Shown one piece after another: positions 52,283 through 54,489 of a DNA stretch of 54,489 bases. Below the pieces are notes generated by a model. It was not told the DNA's origin and made no database searches. It was given only the letters and a program-made list of their open reading frames with translations. Position numbers and translations under genes: made by a program. Position 1 is the first letter of the stretch. Every line of letters begins with the position of its first letter. This stretch comes from Akkermansiaceae bacterium (GTDB lineage: Bacteria; Verrucomicrobiota; Verrucomicrobiia; Verrucomicrobiales; Akkermansiaceae), in the NCBI GenBank assembly GCA_905181965.1, contig CAJIZY010000010.1, positions 1 through 54,489 of the forward strand, written 5' to 3'.

Positions 52283-53440
52283 ATGAAGACTCTCATCACA
52301 ACCATTTTTGCTATAGTCGCCGTCCTTGGATTGACTGTTTTTGGAATCTATGCCTACCATGGTTGCCTAGAGGAAGAAAAAAAGATTGGAAGCGATACCT
52401 GTTGTTGAGGTTGAGGTAGTTACTGAAGATTCTCTGAAATTCTCTCTTGAGAGTGAGATACGGGCTACCGTAAGCCGCGTACAGTTCTTTCGTAAGCGAT
52501 TGGTAGTGGAGCTACGGCGTGGCCGAAGCACATTCGCGCGTCGGAGTAACCTACACCGCAGGGGATTCGTTATCGCAGAAATTGATCCAATCAATTATCA
52601 GGCCGCGGTTGCCCAGGCGGAGTCAATTCTTGCTGACGCGGAATTGGCTTTGGTTCAGGAGAAGGCACGGGCGGATCAAGCGGCTAGGGATTGGAATAAA
52701 ATTGGTGGGGGGAAGATAGCGAGTGATCTCGTTTTACGAGTGCCGTTTTTGAAAGGCGCAAAGGCGCGGGTCGCAGCAGCAATTGCAGCAAGGAAAAAAG
52801 CTGAGGCTGATTTGATTCGGACTAAGATTGTCGCTCCCTTTGACTGCCGAGTAAGGTCAACAAACCTGAATCTTGGGGCAACAGTAGTTCCTGGATCTCA
52901 ACTTGGGATGATTTATGATCCTAAAAATCTCATGATCCGATTGCCGTTTTCATTAGATGATTATGCTCAGCTTCCCAAGGAAACAAACGTCACTCTCTTT
53001 ACTAACATTGGGGGGGAATTATATGAGTGGAATGCTGAGATAATGTGGGACCTGGGCGAAGTTGGTCAAAAGACTCTTCCGCATTTGTGTTGGCAAGGAT
53101 TTTTGCAAATGAGGAACACCGATCTCAATTTGTTTTACCTTCACCGGGCATTTTTCTAAATGCTACTATCGGGGGCGCTGTTTTACCCAAAGTAGTCAGC
53201 GTACCCCGATCAGCGGTTCGAGGGCGTAATCAAATTTTCGTTCTAAATAGAGAAAATAAGTTGGAGATTAGGGATTTAATGATCGCTAGGCGCACAGCCG
53301 ATCGAGTTTTTGTAACTCAGGGAATTGCTGACGGTGAGAAAGTCATTCTCACAAAACTTGATATGCCAATCCTAGGGATGAACCTAGAATTGTTTAAGAC
53401 CAGCGAGCAGGGAGAGGAATTAATACGGCTAATTGAATTC
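52283..53440 (+). pseudogene. RND periplasmic adaptor (membrane fusion protein), several frameshifts
   Basis: The gene opens at ATG 52283 with a membrane anchor (ITTIFAIVAVLGLTVFGIYA) and breaks at about 52378 in an A-rich run. From about 52386 another frame gives AIPVVEVEVVTEDSLKFSLE, then AEIDPINYQAAVAQAESILA and RTKIVAPFDCRVRSTNLNLG, the HlyD lipoyl and hairpin parts. From about 53090 a third frame gives SQFVLPSPGIFLNATIGG and PKVVSVPRSAVRGRNQIFVL, DGEKVILTKLD, the membrane-proximal domain. The lipoyl region at 52470-52560 is also scrambled. The frame then runs on past where the pump starts. Likely an intact adaptor in the organism with an error-rich sequence here. Confidence 0.75.
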
Positions 53441-54489
53441 ATGCAGAAATCGATAAAATGGTTTAGTGGCAATCATGTCGCGGCCAACTTTCTCATGCTC
53501 GCAGTCTTGCTTGCCGGATTTGCCGCGTGGTTTCCAGCTCCGTAAGGAGGTCTTTCCTGAGACGTCTTTCGATGCCGTTATCGTTGTCAGTGTCCCGTAT
53601 CCCAATGCCACTCCCGAGGAGGGGTGGTCAATGGCGATCGTCATTCCGATGGAGGAAGCGATTGCGGATGTCGAGGGTGTCAAGCGCGTCACCTCTTCTG
53701 CCAGTTCGGAATATCGGCGCGCTCACGGTTCAGGTTGATACCGGTTACGAGACGCAGCGATGTCATGGGGGACGTGCAGACCAACGATCGATGCCATCTG
53801 CTAACTTTGCTGAAAATGCCGAGCGTACCAGTCCTTCGAAGAGCTCGTCGTCAATCAGCCAGATCCTGAGTCTTGGCGATTACAGTGCGGAGACCGACGA
53901 GGCGAGTCTTGCGTGAGTATGCCGAGTCGAATTCGCGATGGTTTGTTGAACCACGTTGCACCTAAGCCGGAGTCAAAAAGCGGCCGGCTTTTTTTGCTGA
54001 TCCTGGAGGGTTTATTCAGGCCCTCTCTGAAAGGGGCGCCTGAAACCATCAAGAAAGTGGAGTTGGCTTCGGTCCGCCCCTTCTGAAATTTCCATCGAGG
54101 TTTCCGAGGACCACTCTGCAGCCAGTATGGTCTGTCCATTGAGGGAGGTGGCTGCCTGCTGTGCGAGTCGTGCCTTCGCTGGATCTCCCTAGTGGTTCGG
54201 TGAGAACCGATTCGGGCGAAATTGTGGTGAGAGCTCTTGGCCGTAAATATCGGAGGTGAGGAGTTTCGCGAGGTGACTATCAAGAAGTTACCCGATGGAT
54301 CCGATTTGAAGCTCGGGCAGATTGCTTCGGTAATCGACGGGTTCGAAGATATTGAGCTTGTGTCCACCTTCAATGGCCGCCCGAGCAGTGGTGCTCCATG
54401 TTTTTCGTGTGGCCGAGCAGGATACCCTAGCGCTTGCGAAGCTTGCCCGGGAAGTACGTTGAGTCGTTGCAGAAGCCCGAGGGTGTAGA
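53441..54489 (+). pseudogene. RND efflux pump (AcrB-type), partial and frameshifted
   Basis: Begins near ATG 53441 (MQKSIKWFSGNHVAANFLML, then AVLLAGFAAW), the first membrane helix of an RND pump. The reading then changes frame repeatedly: RKEVFPETSFDAVIVVSVPY and PNATPEE (porter domain start), MEEAIADVEGVKRVTSSASS, then later GEEFREVTIKKLPDGSDLKL and GQIASVIDGFEDIELVSTFN. The pieces match the usual order of an AcrB/MexB-type protein, so one gene is broken by several indels and cut by the window edge. It should pump drugs or lipophilic compounds from inner membrane or periplasm to the outer-membrane factor, driven by protons. Confidence 0.75.

Overview
The window reads as chromosomal DNA from a member of the Verrucomicrobiota (PVC group). 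Supporting features are a Minf_1886-type small protein (known from Planctomycetes and Verrucomicrobia), two exported sulfatases, a DUF1080 protein, PQQ-type beta-propeller proteins fused to LamG, a Ser/Thr kinase with a WD40 tail, and histone-H1-like Lys/Ala/Pro repeats on regulators. Housekeeping genes are spread along the window: rpoD, rpmB, hisF, hisH, hisB, aroK, queG, tsaC/sua5, tsaD, uppP and a tRNA-Val(GAC). I see no insertion sequence, phage, CRISPR array or rRNA, so this looks like core genome with lineage-specific genes. The genus cannot be fixed by eye.

Layout. 0-8.7 kb (minus strand): kinase-WD40, purple-acid-phosphatase-like enzyme, small zinc-ribbon membrane protein, exported LamG-ankyrin protein, M24 peptidase. 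8.8-15.4 kb (plus strand): exported metzincin-like protease, then a compact set of LolD-like ATPase, ThiF/MoeB-like protein, double-domain ModA-like binding protein, ModB-like permease and ModC-like ATPase, with 4-bp overlaps at three of the four junctions. 15.4-24.2 kb (minus strand, convergent): sulfatase, DUF1080, LamG/Fn3/methyltransferase-like/PQQ fusion, second PQQ protein, Cys-rich membrane-anchored protein and FtsX-type permease, closely spaced like one operon. 24.2-35.6 kb: queG-aroK, sua5, hisF, tRNA-Val, a second sulfatase, a BlaI-like protein with a Lys-rich tail, a thioredoxin-fold protein, LysM lipoprotein, uppP, a uracil-DNA glycosylase, rpmB, hisB-hisH. 35.6-43.6 kb: DUF255-like lipoprotein, ParA-like ATPase plus roadblock-like protein, convergent with a TerB/FHA/ABCG protein, then an M15-like lipoprotein. 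43.6-50.1 kb (minus strand): tsaD, UbiA-type prenyltransferase, Minf_1886 protein, rpoD with a Lys/Ala/Pro repeat extension, Hsp33, an orphan-looking DNA methyltransferase. 50.2-54.5 kb (plus strand): TetR regulator and an RND efflux operon (outer-membrane factor, adaptor, pump).

A caution covers the whole window. At least nine genes carry single-base shifts of frame, several of them in homopolymer runs (kinase, a PQQ protein, the BlaI-like protein, uppP, rpmB, hisH, rpoD with two compensating shifts, and all three RND genes). Because rpmB, rpoD and uppP are normally indispensable, sequencing or assembly error is the simplest explanation. The density rises toward the right end, as expected at a poorly covered contig edge.

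The best candidates for undescribed biology are: (1) the convergent 10.7-24.2 kb envelope locus joining an ATPase/FtsX pair, a Cys-rich anchored protein, PQQ propellers, a double ModA and a ThiF-like protein; (2) the ParA / roadblock / TerB-FHA-ABCG trio at 38.0-42.9 kb; (3) H1-like tails on both the primary sigma factor and a BlaI-like repressor.
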